This document shows positions 49,944 through 59,565 of a stretch of 62,492 bases of DNA, piece after piece. The number at the start of each line of letters is the position of its first letter. Positions within the stretch are counted from its first letter, which is position 1. The stretch is taken from positions 1 through 62,492 of the forward strand of contig DCDF01000240.1 of NCBI GenBank assembly GCA_002316295.1. Reading direction: 5' to 3'. The DNA is from Syntrophaceae bacterium UBA1062 (GTDB lineage Bacteria > Desulfobacterota > Desulfomonilia > UBA1062). The notes under the pieces are model-generated. The model was given only the letters and a program-made list of their open reading frames with translations. It was not told the DNA's origin and ran no database searches. The translations under genes were made by a program, and so were the position numbers.

Positions 49944-50920
49944 GTGGACGGACCTGGCTTCGGCCTGATGCCTGATTCTTGCCGCTCAATTTTTTCAACC
50001 AGTCTCTCCAGCAGGATCCTGGTCCGGCGCTGCTCATCGAGCAGGTCGCGAATCATTCCTCTCAGGTCTCCGTTCTTCTGGACATCGGCGGGAGAGGGAG
50101 ACTTTGCGATCCTGGGCTTCGGAGACTTCAGAATCATGGTGATCAGGCGGGTCCAGAACCTTTCATGATCCACCTCCGCCGCACCCTGCCCCAGAAGCGT
50201 CGATGCAATGATCCGGTAGCACCGGGAGATGTCGGAGGTGGGATATCTGACCACGGCCGGGACCTGATCGGATACGGCCCTGGAGAGTTTCTCATCCTGG
50301 TATATGCTCCCCAGATATTCCACATGGGTGTCGAGAAACCGCTGGGATGCGGACGAAATCTTTTTGTAGAGGTTGTGCCCGGAGGAGCTGTTCTTCACCA
50401 TGCTTGAGAACATGGAGATTCTGCCCTGATACTCGTTTTTGCGGAGCACCTTGATCATCGCATAGGCGTCCGTAAGGCTGGTGGGCTCGGGGGTTACGCC
50501 GATGATCACCTCGGGAGCGGCCATGAGAAAGGAGATGACGCCTGTGGAGATGCCGGACGCCGTGTCGACGAGCAGGTAATCCGAAGATGCGGAAATGCTG
50601 GAAACCTGCTTCACCAGAGCCTCTATCCGCTCCCTGCTCAGGTCGGCAATGTCCTGTGTGCCGGAGCAGCCCGGGATCAGATCGACCCGGTAGTCGGTCC
50701 TGATGATGATGTCGCCGATGCCGGTTTCCCCGAGGATCACGTCCTCAAGCGTCCTTTGGGGCCGTATGCCCAGAAGCACATCGATATTGGCGAGCCCGAG
50801 ATCGGCGTCGAGGATGCATACCCGATGATCCATCATGGCGAGGCAGATGCCGACATTAAGCACAAAATTGCTCTTCCCTACGCCGCCTTTTCCGGATGTT
50901 ACCGCAATTATCCTCGCCAT
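49940..50920 (-). CDS. MinD/FlhG-like ATPase
   Basis: 326 residues of the deviant Walker A ParA/MinD family: SGKGGVGKS (9-17), LDADLGLANIDVLLG, and the Walker B VDTASG. The C-terminal about 70 residues are charged and helical and do not match MinD's amphipathic membrane anchor. FlhG sets flagellar number and place, but no flagellar genes are in the window. Its partner is the Ogt gene, an uncommon pairing. The RBS is CAGGATAGA. Confidence 0.82.
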   Translation of the reverse strand: MARIIAVTSGKGGVGKSNFVLNVGICLAMMDHRVCILDADLGLANIDVLLGIRPQRTLEDVILGETGIGDIIIRTDYRVDLIPGCSGTQDIADLSRERIEALVKQVSSISASSDYLLVDTASGISTGVISFLMAAPEVIIGVTPEPTSLTDAYAMIKVLRKNEYQGRISMFSSMVKNSSSGHNLYKKISSASQRFLDTHVEYLGSIYQDEKLSRAVSDQVPAVVRYPTSDISRCYRIIASTLLGQGAAEVDHERFWTRLITMILKSPKPRIAKSPSPADVQKNGDLRGMIRDLLDEQRRTRILLERLVEKIERQESGIRPKPGPST

Positions 50921-51039
50921 TGTTCTATCCTGGTCATTTGTGCTTGCAATATACGTGCAAAGATTCCATATGAAAAATAAACGGATTTTTCAAGGTTTTT
51001 GCGCTGGATGGAAAATTATTTCCTTGACAGGAGAATTAT

Positions 51040-54000
51040 TTATCCCTCAGCGTCTTTCAGCACCATGGATACCACTTTGCTGATTCCCGGAACATCGAAG
51101 GTCACGCCGTAGAGGATATCCGCCATTTCCATGGTGTGCCGGTTATGGGTGACGATGATGAACTGCGAGTCGCCGGCAAAGGTCCGTATCAGGCGGTTGA
51201 AACGCACCACGTTCGCATCGTCCAGGGGTGCGTCCACTTCGTCAAGGATGCAAAAGGGAGACGGCCTTACCTGGAACAGGGCGAATATGAAGCTCAACGC
51301 GCACAGCGTCTTCTCTCCTTCGGAAAGCAGGCTCATGGACTTCAGCCTCTTGAACGGCGGGCAGGCCAATATCTCCACCCCGGAATCCGAAGAATTGCCG
51401 TCCAAGAGAACGAGATCCGCATTGCCCCCTCCGAACATGGTGATGAAGAGCTCCTGGAAGTAGCGCCTTACCAGCTCGAACGTCTCGGTGAACGCCTTTA
51501 CGCTCTGTCTTTCGATGTTCGTGATGACCTCCTTCAGCCGTTCGCTCGCCTGAACGATGTCCTCGTACTGGCGGTGGAGATCATCCCATCTGGCCTGGGT
51601 ATGCTCGAACGCATCCAGTGATGCGAAATTGATCTGGCCCATCTTCTCGATTCTGGCCTCAAGGGCTTCCGCCTTCCGCTGAGCCTCTTCAGGAGAAAAA
51701 CCCTCGGGTATTTCCGGCAGCGGCTCGCCGGAAAACCGTGACTCGAACCGCTCCGTGCTCATGGAAAGGGCGATTTCCTGCTCCTTGCATTTCAGGAAAA
51801 TGTCGTTCTTTCTCTTTTCAAGAGCCGCCAGTGTGTCCCGGCACTCATCCCTGTTCTGGGAGAGAGAAGCCAGGGCATCCGCAAGCTCCTCGTGCTCGGG
51901 AGTGAGGTTCTCGATTTCCTCCTCGTAATGTGCAGACTCGCCCTGCTGCTGCCGAAGTCGTTCACGAACAGCCTCTGTTGACTCGAGCACGTGGCTGCGC
52001 GTCTTCTGAAGCTCGTCCCGCTTCTCCGTGTCCCGGGCGATCTGGCGGGCCAACCCCTGCATCTGCTCCCCCGTGCCCTCGAGTCTCTGCCGGGTTGATG
52101 CCGCTGAGACCCTAAGCTCTCCAAGCATCTGCATGTGGGCCCGAATCGCCTCCCGGGCCTTCTCGAGGCGCTGCTTCTCGGCGAGCCTCCTGCCGTCCAG
52201 ATCTTTGATCTCATCCTGGATAATTTCGATCTCTCTGTCGAGGTCTTCCTTCTGCGCAAGAACAGCGGCAAGATCTCCGGAAATCTTCGCCGCCATCTCT
52301 TCCCACATTTCTATGTCTCTGCCATACGACTGCTCACGCTCTGACAACCGTTCCACATCGCGCAATGCGGCGTTTCTCTTCTCGGCAATAAGCGCCATCT
52401 CTTCCCGGAGAGATTTTTCCTCCCTCCCGGCCTCTTCCTGCTCTTTCTTCAGTTGCTGTATTTCTTGTTTGAGATGTTCATTCAGCTCTTTAGCTGCGGC
52501 GATCTCCTGCTCCATGGATTCCTTCAGGCGCAGGAGCTCTTCCTTTTCCGCCTTTGCCTTGAGTCCCTCCGCATATTTGGCCATTTCCGCCGTGGTGCGG
52601 ACGACTCCTGTGGGCTCGAGCACCACGCCGTCCTGCGTGACAAAGGAACATGATCTCCATCCCTGTTTCCACAGTGAAAATGCGCAATGGATGTCTTCCA
52701 CCACCCACATGTCACGGGAGAGTGCATGAACCACGTCTTCATATCCTTCGTGGGCCTCCACGAGATCCTTCAGGCATGCGATGATCCCCTTCCCCTCAGG
52801 CGTGGTCTTCGTCTCCCGCCCGTTTACATGAGGCCTTCGGGGAATGTATCCGGGGCCTGCTTCGGCGATCGGACCCAGTTTCAGAATCTCCTCGTGATCC
52901 TGGATGATCAGATAGTCCAGAGACCTGCCCAGCGATCTCCCGACGGTTTCTTCGAACCCGCTTCTCACCCTTAGCGCATCCGCGACCCGCCTCGTGCCGT
53001 TGCTGTGGGAAAGGGACTCCGGCGGCGGTATGGTGCCCGAGCGGATGATCCGATCGAGCATGGATTCCTTGGCCAGGAGCTGGGCATAGGATTTTTCCAG
53101 GGAAGCCGCCATGTGCGCTGCTTTTTCAGCCTCTGCCTGAAGATCGTGAAGCTTCTCTCCAAGAGCTTGGAGGGCGGCGTCGACGGCTTCCGCCCGGGAT
53201 ATTTTCCGGGCATGCTCATCTTCGAGGCCGTCAAGTCCGGCTGCCAGCGCCTCTCTGTCGGCCTTGAGCCCGGACAGGTCGGCCCTGCGTTTTTTTGCGT
53301 TGGACATGGCCTCGTGATGCCTTGTTTCCAGAGACGAGATCCGTTGCTGAACCGCTCTGGAATGGCCGATGGCATCGAAGAGCCTTGTCCGCTTCTGGTT
53401 GTATTCTCCTTCGACGGCCCCGTGGTCCTTTTCTATCGTCTCGAGGTTGCCCTGCAGGGATTCCATCTCCTCTTCGAGACGGGTGATGTCCCGGGCGATT
53501 CTTTCCAGTTCGCGGCTGTCCTGTTCGCTCTTTCCGAGAAGCTCCGCGGTTTCGCGGTTCATCTGCTCGATGCGGTTGTGGAGCATGTCGAGGGTGGAAG
53601 AGATGTCCTGCTCTCTCCTGGTATTTGCCTCGATCTCGCCTTGAGAGAGCAGCTCTCGGGAGCGCGAATCGTTCAACCCACGCCGTGCTTCGTCCATCTT
53701 CCGGCGGACGACCGAAAGCTTGGCGCTGGTCGCCTCGACCACCCGGGAATACTCCTGAAGCTGTCTTTCGAAGGCCTCTCTCTGCTGCTGGAGCGCCGCT
53801 GCTTCTCCATCGAGCTTCTCTTTCCTGTCCATGATTTTTCTGATCTCGGACGCCCAGAGCAGCCTGGTGAGCTCGTTGATCTCCGAACGCAATGCCTGAT
53901 ATCTTCGCGCCTTGTTCGCCTGTGATTTCAGCTCGTCTTTCTGCCTGGATACCTCCGTCAGCAGGTCTCTCACCCTTTCGAGGTTCGCTGCAGCCGCTTC

Positions 54001-54552
54001 CAGACGCTTGATGGCATCGGCTCTCTTGAAGCGGAATTTCCCCACTTCGGCGGCCTCTTCGATAAGATAGCGGATATCCTCGGGCCGCGACTGGATGATG
54101 TCCTTGACCTTGCCCTGCTCGACGATTGCATAGCCGTTCCGGTCGAGCCCGGTGTCCAGAAAGAGATCGGTGATGTCTTTCAGTCTGCACCTCACACCGT
54201 TGAGAGAATAGATGCTCTCTCCGGTGCGGTAAAGTCTCCGGGCGATGGACACTTCGTCGAAGCCGTCAAGGGTCTTGGGGAAGTAGCCGTTATCCCGAAC
54301 GAACTCCAGGATCACCTCGGCCATGGACCCCGGCGGCGTGTCCTGGGTGCCGGAAAAGATGACCTCGCTCATGGACGCCGCCCTGAGCGAACGGTTTGAC
54401 TGTTCTCCCAGCGCCCACCGGACGGCGTCGATGATATTGCTTTTCCCGCATCCATTGGGACCCGCTATGCAGGTCACTCCATCGGCGATGGGCAGCGATG
54501 TTTTTTTGGCGATGGACTTGAAGCCCCTGATTTCAACTCTCTTCAATTTCAC
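51040..54552 (-). CDS. smc: Chromosome segregation protein SMC
   Basis: 1170 residues. Walker A GPNGCGKSN near the N-terminus, two long coiled-coil arms, a hinge domain (about 500-640), and the C-terminal head with LLSEGEKTLCALSFIFALF and LDEVDAPLDDANV. It loops DNA with ScpA/B, which are not in the window. The GTG start has no strong ribosome site. Confidence 0.97.
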   Translation of the reverse strand: MKLKRVEIRGFKSIAKKTSLPIADGVTCIAGPNGCGKSNIIDAVRWALGEQSNRSLRAASMSEVIFSGTQDTPPGSMAEVILEFVRDNGYFPKTLDGFDEVSIARRLYRTGESIYSLNGVRCRLKDITDLFLDTGLDRNGYAIVEQGKVKDIIQSRPEDIRYLIEEAAEVGKFRFKRADAIKRLEAAAANLERVRDLLTEVSRQKDELKSQANKARRYQALRSEINELTRLLWASEIRKIMDRKEKLDGEAAALQQQREAFERQLQEYSRVVEATSAKLSVVRRKMDEARRGLNDSRSRELLSQGEIEANTRREQDISSTLDMLHNRIEQMNRETAELLGKSEQDSRELERIARDITRLEEEMESLQGNLETIEKDHGAVEGEYNQKRTRLFDAIGHSRAVQQRISSLETRHHEAMSNAKKRRADLSGLKADREALAAGLDGLEDEHARKISRAEAVDAALQALGEKLHDLQAEAEKAAHMAASLEKSYAQLLAKESMLDRIIRSGTIPPPESLSHSNGTRRVADALRVRSGFEETVGRSLGRSLDYLIIQDHEEILKLGPIAEAGPGYIPRRPHVNGRETKTTPEGKGIIACLKDLVEAHEGYEDVVHALSRDMWVVEDIHCAFSLWKQGWRSCSFVTQDGVVLEPTGVVRTTAEMAKYAEGLKAKAEKEELLRLKESMEQEIAAAKELNEHLKQEIQQLKKEQEEAGREEKSLREEMALIAEKRNAALRDVERLSEREQSYGRDIEMWEEMAAKISGDLAAVLAQKEDLDREIEIIQDEIKDLDGRRLAEKQRLEKAREAIRAHMQMLGELRVSAASTRQRLEGTGEQMQGLARQIARDTEKRDELQKTRSHVLESTEAVRERLRQQQGESAHYEEEIENLTPEHEELADALASLSQNRDECRDTLAALEKRKNDIFLKCKEQEIALSMSTERFESRFSGEPLPEIPEGFSPEEAQRKAEALEARIEKMGQINFASLDAFEHTQARWDDLHRQYEDIVQASERLKEVITNIERQSVKAFTETFELVRRYFQELFITMFGGGNADLVLLDGNSSDSGVEILACPPFKRLKSMSLLSEGEKTLCALSFIFALFQVRPSPFCILDEVDAPLDDANVVRFNRLIRTFAGDSQFIIVTHNRHTMEMADILYGVTFDVPGISKVVSMVLKDAEG

Positions 54553-54866
54553 AACTTTTTTGTATCAGAGCTTGGTGGTGATCGCAAGCACGGTTCTCTT
54601 CCCGCATGCTCGCGACCGCGCCCTTCCTTCACGTGAAATATGGATGATCGATATGTCCCCGGTGTGATGCACGGACAGCACGGTCGGGTATTGTTCGACA
54701 CGGAGCTGTGGGAGCCGCCCGCAGTCATTGACAGCCGGCTGCGGATCTTGTCTGCACATGCCCTCATGAACTCCTCTGGGATCGAAGGAGAAAAATCCTT
54801 GCAATATCTTTCGGAAAACGGCAAAAGAGGAAGGAATATTTCCCAAGGGTGTGCCGGGAGGGAATC
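54553..54866. other. 314-base divergent gap between smc and yggT
   Basis: Holds the start regions of smc and yggT. A plus-strand ORF at 54640-54879 (79 codons) runs into yggT but has no family likeness, a weak start and codon use unlike its neighbours, so I do not call it. No promoter or RNA element is recognised. Confidence 0.4.
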
Positions 54867-55463
54867 ATGTATGATGTGAACAATCCCCTTGCGTTCGTCG
54901 GACAACTGCTCCACGTGGGACTCACCGTCTATCTGTGGATCATCATCATCGGCGCCCTGATATCCTGGGTTAACCCTGATCCCTATAACCCTGTCGTCCG
55001 CTTTCTCCGGCGGGCCACCGACCCGCTTTTCATCTGGCTCAGGCGCCATGTTCCCCTCATTTTCGGAGGAATCGACTTCTCACCCATCATTGCCATCGCG
55101 TTCATCATCTTTCTCGATGTCTCCCTCGTGCCCATCCTGAGAGAGCAGGGCAACATCCTCGCGAATATTCTCATCGGGCTCGGACAGTCTCTTTCCATGC
55201 TCCTGAACTTCTACCTCATCGTCGTGATCGTAGCCGCTGTCATCAGCTTCGTGAATCCGAGCCCCTATAACCCCATCGTCCGCATTCTTTCAGCGCTCAC
55301 GTATCCCGTGTTCTCCTGGTTCCGCAGGCGGCTGCCGCTGAGTTTCGGAGGTATCGATTTCACTCCGGTTCTGGTCATCGCCCTGATATTCCTTGTCAAT
55401 ACATACGGCGCACATACCCTCATACGGATGGGGTTGAACTTAAAATTGAAAGGGGGATTCTGA
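54867..55463 (+). CDS. yggT: YggT family membrane protein with duplicated domain
   Basis: 198 residues from ATG 54867 (GGGAGGG upstream). Two copies of the YggT unit, about 8-100 and 108-195, with matching PYNPVVRFLRRATDPLF/PYNPIVRILSALTYPVF and GGIDFSPII/GGIDFTPVL segments. Each has two membrane helices. The family sits with cell-division genes and is linked to osmotic response and divisome function. Its stop overlaps the divIVA start (TGATG). Confidence 0.9.
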   Translation: MYDVNNPLAFVGQLLHVGLTVYLWIIIIGALISWVNPDPYNPVVRFLRRATDPLFIWLRRHVPLIFGGIDFSPIIAIAFIIFLDVSLVPILREQGNILANILIGLGQSLSMLLNFYLIVVIVAAVISFVNPSPYNPIVRILSALTYPVFSWFRRRLPLSFGGIDFTPVLVIALIFLVNTYGAHTLIRMGLNLKLKGGF

Positions 55464-55993
55464 TGCAGCTGACACCGGAAATGATTCGGGAGCAGCGCTT
55501 CCGGACGAGGTTCTCGGGGTTCGACAAGGAGGAGGTCGCTGGTTTTCTGGTGGGAATCGCCGAGGACATGGACGAGTTACTGGAGGAGAACAATCTGCTG
55601 AGAAGCGAGCTGGGCTCTCTTAAGGAGAAGCAGAAAGATCTCGAAGACATCTTCCTCTCCGCGAAGCAGTTCTCGGACGAAAAGAAACGGCTGGCCGAAC
55701 AGGAGGCGCAGCTGAAGACAGCGGAAGCCCAGAGGAAGGCATCGGCGATCCTTTCAGAGGCCAATGAGAAGATCGAGGCCGCCGACCACAGGGCGCGGGA
55801 GATCGAGGAGCAGGCACATGCGAAGGCTCGCGAGATTCTCAAGGAGGCCCAGCAGATAAAGGCCTCACTCGAAAAAGAGCTCGCCGAGCTCAAGGCCAAG
55901 AGGGCGAATCTCTTCACAGAGCTCAAATCTGTCCTCGATTCCTACCAGAACTGGATCCGGGAGATGGGGAATGTGGATCCGGCCGGAAGGTGA
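55463..55993 (+). CDS. divIVA: DivIVA domain protein
   Basis: 176 residues. N-terminal DivIVA motif (MQLTPEMIREQRFRTRFSGF then DKEEVAGFL) followed by coiled coil through about 30-165. DivIVA localises to curved membranes and in the Gram-positive paradigm directs division or polar growth. It is translated from a TGATG overlap with yggT and overlaps the next gene by 23 bases. Confidence 0.9.
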   Translation: MQLTPEMIREQRFRTRFSGFDKEEVAGFLVGIAEDMDELLEENNLLRSELGSLKEKQKDLEDIFLSAKQFSDEKKRLAEQEAQLKTAEAQRKASAILSEANEKIEAADHRAREIEEQAHAKAREILKEAQQIKASLEKELAELKAKRANLFTELKSVLDSYQNWIREMGNVDPAGR

Positions 55994-56291
55994 CGGCACG
56001 CTCCTCGTGTGCAGAATCCACCCCAACGCCAGGAAAGACTCGATCGACGGCCCTCGGCAAGACGCGCTGTCCATCCACCTGAACGCCCCTGCGGTGGAGG
56101 GAAAGGCCAATAAAGCACTGGTGCAACTTCTCGCCAAGAAGATGCGCATCGCGAAGTCGAAAATCGCCATCAGGACCGGGGAAAAGGGTAAAACAAAGGT
56201 CCTTGCCGTCAGCGGGCTTGCTCCCCGGGAAGTGGCGGAGAGCCTGGGGCTCAGTCTACCACCTTCACGCCGCGATACCCCAGCTGAATGA
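55971..56291 (+). CDS. yggU: DUF167 (YggU) family protein
   Basis: 106 residues with family segment VCRIHPNARKDSI, LNAPAVEGKANKALVQLLAK and SKIAIRTGEKGKTKVLAV. The function is unknown. It shares the widely conserved yggT-divIVA-yggU neighbourhood. The coding end overlaps the convergent CBS gene by 41 bases. The last 20 residues are therefore antisense to that gene. Confidence 0.9.
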   Translation: MWIRPEGDGTLLVCRIHPNARKDSIDGPRQDALSIHLNAPAVEGKANKALVQLLAKKMRIAKSKIAIRTGEKGKTKVLAVSGLAPREVAESLGLSLPPSRRDTPAE

Positions 56292-56850
56292 GCTCCTCGG
56301 CTATGGCCGCGGTATCCCCGCCGGAGATCCGGAAGTGGTGGGCGTCTTCATCACCGCTGATGGTCATCCCCGCGCTGATGATATACCCGCCGTTGCGCTC
56401 GATGACAGACACCACCTCATCGAACGATCCGTGGACGTTCTTGAGAATCACGTCGATCCGGGAGCCCGACTTGAGCACTCCCATGATCTCGATAAAGGCC
56501 TTCAGGATGTCCTTGATGGTGATGATCCCAACGATCTTTCCTTCCTCCACTACCGGCAGGCACCCGATATTCTTTTCGTAGATGATTCCCGCCGCTTTTT
56601 CCAGCGGGGTATCCCGGGTAATGGTATACGGATTCTGGAGCATGACGTCGCTGACTTTCAGAGTTTCCAACATGGAGGCGAGGATAGCCTGCTTGAGGTC
56701 TCCGGAGGTGACCAGGCCGATAAAGAGGCCGCTCTCCACCACCGGGAGGTGGCGCACGGAGTACTTTTTCATGACCGTCAGCGCGTCTCTGATTCCCGCT
56801 TCTTTCCCTATGGTGACGATGTCGGTGACCATCCATGATTCGACGTTCAT
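56251..56850 (-). CDS. CBS-pair protein with C-terminal ACT-like domain
   Basis: 199 residues. Two CBS motifs (about 1-60 and 65-120: DALTVMKKYSVRHLPVVESGLFIGLVTSGDL and AAGIIYEKNIGCLPVVEEGKIVGIITIKDI). The remainder (about 130-199) has the ACT-like alternation of strands and helices (RIDVILKNVHGSFDEVVSVIERNGGYIISAG). The layout matches AcuB-type proteins, which sense adenosine nucleotides and amino acids. The target is not evident. It is convergent with yggU. Confidence 0.85.
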   Translation of the reverse strand: MNVESWMVTDIVTIGKEAGIRDALTVMKKYSVRHLPVVESGLFIGLVTSGDLKQAILASMLETLKVSDVMLQNPYTITRDTPLEKAAGIIYEKNIGCLPVVEEGKIVGIITIKDILKAFIEIMGVLKSGSRIDVILKNVHGSFDEVVSVIERNGGYIISAGMTISGDEDAHHFRISGGDTAAIAEELIQLGYRGVKVVD

Positions 56851-56939
56851 GTCATTTGTATATCAGATTTAGTGCAAAATAGGAACCGTGAACACATGCA
56901 CTGCGGCCCGGGAAAAGGGTTTCCCCGGCGATCTGTGTC

Positions 56940-58310
56940 TTAACCGAAGAATCTGCGCAGGTATTCGATCGCCTCGCTTCGAGTCCGTATCGATCCCCGG
57001 GCCCGCGCTTCTTCGACAGCCTGCAACCATCTCCCCACCTCGGGCCCGGAAGCAACGCCGAAGAGCGTGATGACATCGCTTCCGGACACCAGCGGGTCTT
57101 CCTTGTACGCCCGGTAGACCGTGCGATAGTACTCCCATATTCGAGCGGCGGTCTGTCTGGGCAGTGCTTCATGCGTCTGCACTCGAGACAGAGACAGGAG
57201 CAGGGCCTCGGGAACATACTCACCGGCGTCCTCGCAGAATCGATGGATATCGACCGGTGAAGGATCCCCTTTCAAAAGCATCTCTTCCGTTCGTCCGTGG
57301 CTGCCCAGGAGGTCCCTGACCATTCCGACGGATCGGGAAGAGAAATGGAGTGAGGAACAGAAAGCGGCAGCTCTGTCCCGGGGCGAGTCACGGTAAGAGG
57401 GATCTTTTCCTCCCCGATTCAGACGAAGCTCATTTTCCAGGTTTTCCAGCCCCAGCAGGAAGCCGGCCAGTCTCAAAAGAACGGATCGCTTCACCCCCGC
57501 CTGGGTTTCCTGATCAAGCCGGACGGAGCAGCCGGGCATCAAGGCGTCACAGGCGTATATGATCCCGTCCAGCTCCTGGCATGCGGGGATGACCGTCAGA
57601 AAGAGGGCATTCGCGAGATCCTGAGGGGGGCCATGTTCTGAAGAGAAATAGGGAGCGAACAGAACAGGCACCAACATCTTCCAGGTGAGGAGCCGGAAGA
57701 ACTTGGACCCGTGCATGGAGCCCAGCGCCTGAACGAACTCCTGCATGATGCGTTCTGAGGAGACGTTCTTGATCCTCGAAGCGTTCCTTTTGATCATCTG
57801 ACAGGACCCTGCATCCATGGCGAAGTCCAGCGTGACCGAGAACCTGATGGCCCGCAACCCCCGCAAAGGATCGTCAATCAGATTTTCCTCGGAGATGAGT
57901 CTGATTATTCCTCGGGACAGATCTTTCGCGCCTGAAAGAGGGTCGATGAGAAGCCGGCGGGAAACATCGTATGCCATGGCATTGATCGTGAGATCACGCG
58001 ACCTGAGATCTTCTTCGATGTCCGCCCCCTTTGGCCTGGATATGTCGATGCTCACACCCTCTGGCTTCAGGACAACCCTCATGACCCCCCGCTTTTCATC
58101 CATCCAGAAGGGTCTGGATTTCAGCCTCTCGGCGATGCCCCGGGCGAGATCCTCTACCGGATCGAAGGTGACGAGATCGAGATCCGTCGGGACCCTGCCG
58201 AGCAGCATATCCCGGATACAACCGCCCACAAGGTAGGTCCGGCCGGGGAGGATGTCTTCTATCCTCTCGATAATATCATTATCTGATACGATTCTCGACA
58301 GATCGTGCAT
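56940..58310 (-). CDS. tRNA nucleotidyltransferase / poly(A) polymerase family protein
   Basis: 456 residues from ATG 58310; a longer frame to 58616 is not family-like and lies within hisD. The head domain has VGGCIRDMLLGRVPTDLDLVTF with the two catalytic Asp in DLD, then RSRDLTINAMA and RAIRFSVTLDF in the class II family. The C-terminal region is longer than in short CCA-adding enzymes. It could add CCA or a poly(A) tail; the sequence alone cannot tell. It overlaps hisD by 32 bases. Confidence 0.88.
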   Translation of the reverse strand: MHDLSRIVSDNDIIERIEDILPGRTYLVGGCIRDMLLGRVPTDLDLVTFDPVEDLARGIAERLKSRPFWMDEKRGVMRVVLKPEGVSIDISRPKGADIEEDLRSRDLTINAMAYDVSRRLLIDPLSGAKDLSRGIIRLISEENLIDDPLRGLRAIRFSVTLDFAMDAGSCQMIKRNASRIKNVSSERIMQEFVQALGSMHGSKFFRLLTWKMLVPVLFAPYFSSEHGPPQDLANALFLTVIPACQELDGIIYACDALMPGCSVRLDQETQAGVKRSVLLRLAGFLLGLENLENELRLNRGGKDPSYRDSPRDRAAAFCSSLHFSSRSVGMVRDLLGSHGRTEEMLLKGDPSPVDIHRFCEDAGEYVPEALLLSLSRVQTHEALPRQTAARIWEYYRTVYRAYKEDPLVSGSDVITLFGVASGPEVGRWLQAVEEARARGSIRTRSEAIEYLRRFFG

Positions 58311-59565
58311 GAGCCTCCAGTCCTTCCGCCCGTGCGATCTGAACTGCAAGCGTGCCCAGCTCCCTGACGGCAGGCTCAGTTGCATAGATGATCGATGATC
58401 TCTTGACAAAGTCGTACACGCCGAGAGGAGAGGAAAATCTTGCCGTCGACCCGGTGGGAAGGGTGTGGTTCGGCCCGGCGATATAGTCTCCGATAGCCTC
58501 CGGGGTATGGTACCCGAGGAATACGGCCCCGGCGTTCCTGACCTTGCCCAGATGCTCGAACGCGTTTTCCACCATGAGCTCAAGATGCTCGGGCGCCACC
58601 GTATTTGCAACGGCAAGGGCCTCTTCGAGATCCCTGGTGATGATGCACAGGCTGTGCTCGTTCAATGATCGCTCGAGCACGTCTCTTCTGGGCAGTGTCT
58701 GCGCATAGGCGGCGACCTTCGCGGTGACGTCACGGGCCAGGCTCTCATGGGGCGTCACCAAGATCGCCGATGCCGTGGGATCGTGCTCGGCCTGGGAGAG
58801 GAGATCCATGGCGACGATGTCCGGATCCGCTCCCGAGTCGGCGATGACGAGTATCTCCGAAGGCCCGGCAAAGGCGTCGATCCCCACCCGGTCTTGCACC
58901 AGCCGCTTGGCGTGGGCGACATAGATGTTTCCGGGGCCGACTATCTTGTCGACCTTCGGCACCGTAGCGGTCCCGAAGGTGAGCGCCGCTACGGCCTGGG
59001 CGCCGCCGATGCGGAAGATCCGGTCAACGCCTGCGATATGAGCGGCGGCAAGAAGGGCGTCGCTCACCATGCCTCCCGGCGTTGGCGACGCTACGACAAT
59101 TTCACCGACTCCCGCGATCTTCGCGGGGATGACGTTCATCAGAAGCGTCGACGGAAAGGCATTCCTTCCGCCGGGCACGTACACCCCGACACAGCTCAAG
59201 GGAGTCACCATCTGTCCGAGAATCATTCCGCTGTCTTCGGGAGCAATCCAGGACCGTTCCTTCTGCCGGGAGTGGAACGCCTCGATCCGGGATGCGGCCG
59301 CGGCCAGCGCCGAGCGGAGATCTGCATCGACCCTGGAGGCCGACTGTTCGATCATTTCCCGGGAGATGACAAATCCCTCTGCAATGGGATCGAAGCCGTC
59401 GAAGCGCCCCGTATACTCCGCCAGCGCGGCGTCGCCGCGCACCCGGACGTCCCGGATGATCATGCGAACGGTTTCATCCACTTCTTCAGGGATGGCCGTC
59501 ATCCGGTCCAGAATTTTTCCCAGGGCATCGCGCCATTCCGGCCTACCGGTCGAGAGTATCTCCAT
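58279..59565 (-). CDS. hisD: Histidinol dehydrogenase
   Basis: 428 residues from ATG 59565 in a TGATG overlap with murA. It oxidises histidinol to histidine in two NAD-dependent steps. Typical segments: QMVTPLSCVGVYVPGGRNAFPS, GPSEILVIADSGADP, LLSQAEHD (zinc and catalytic His) and GPNHTLPTG. Other his genes are absent from the window; hisG, often between murA and hisD in related genomes, is missing here. Confidence 0.96.
   Translation of the reverse strand: MEILSTGRPEWRDALGKILDRMTAIPEEVDETVRMIIRDVRVRGDAALAEYTGRFDGFDPIAEGFVISREMIEQSASRVDADLRSALAAAASRIEAFHSRQKERSWIAPEDSGMILGQMVTPLSCVGVYVPGGRNAFPSTLLMNVIPAKIAGVGEIVVASPTPGGMVSDALLAAAHIAGVDRIFRIGGAQAVAALTFGTATVPKVDKIVGPGNIYVAHAKRLVQDRVGIDAFAGPSEILVIADSGADPDIVAMDLLSQAEHDPTASAILVTPHESLARDVTAKVAAYAQTLPRRDVLERSLNEHSLCIITRDLEEALAVANTVAPEHLELMVENAFEHLGKVRNAGAVFLGYHTPEAIGDYIAGPNHTLPTGSTARFSSPLGVYDFVKRSSIIYATEPAVRELGTLAVQIARAEGLEAHARSVENRIR

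Noticed and set aside
54640..54879. 79-codon plus-strand ORF before yggT
   Set aside because: No family likeness, weak start, codon use unlike neighbours; it runs into yggT.
58311..58616. Longer start for the tRNA nucleotidyltransferase gene
   Set aside because: The extra 102 residues are antisense-like composition within the hisD coding region; the enzyme begins normally at ATG 58310.
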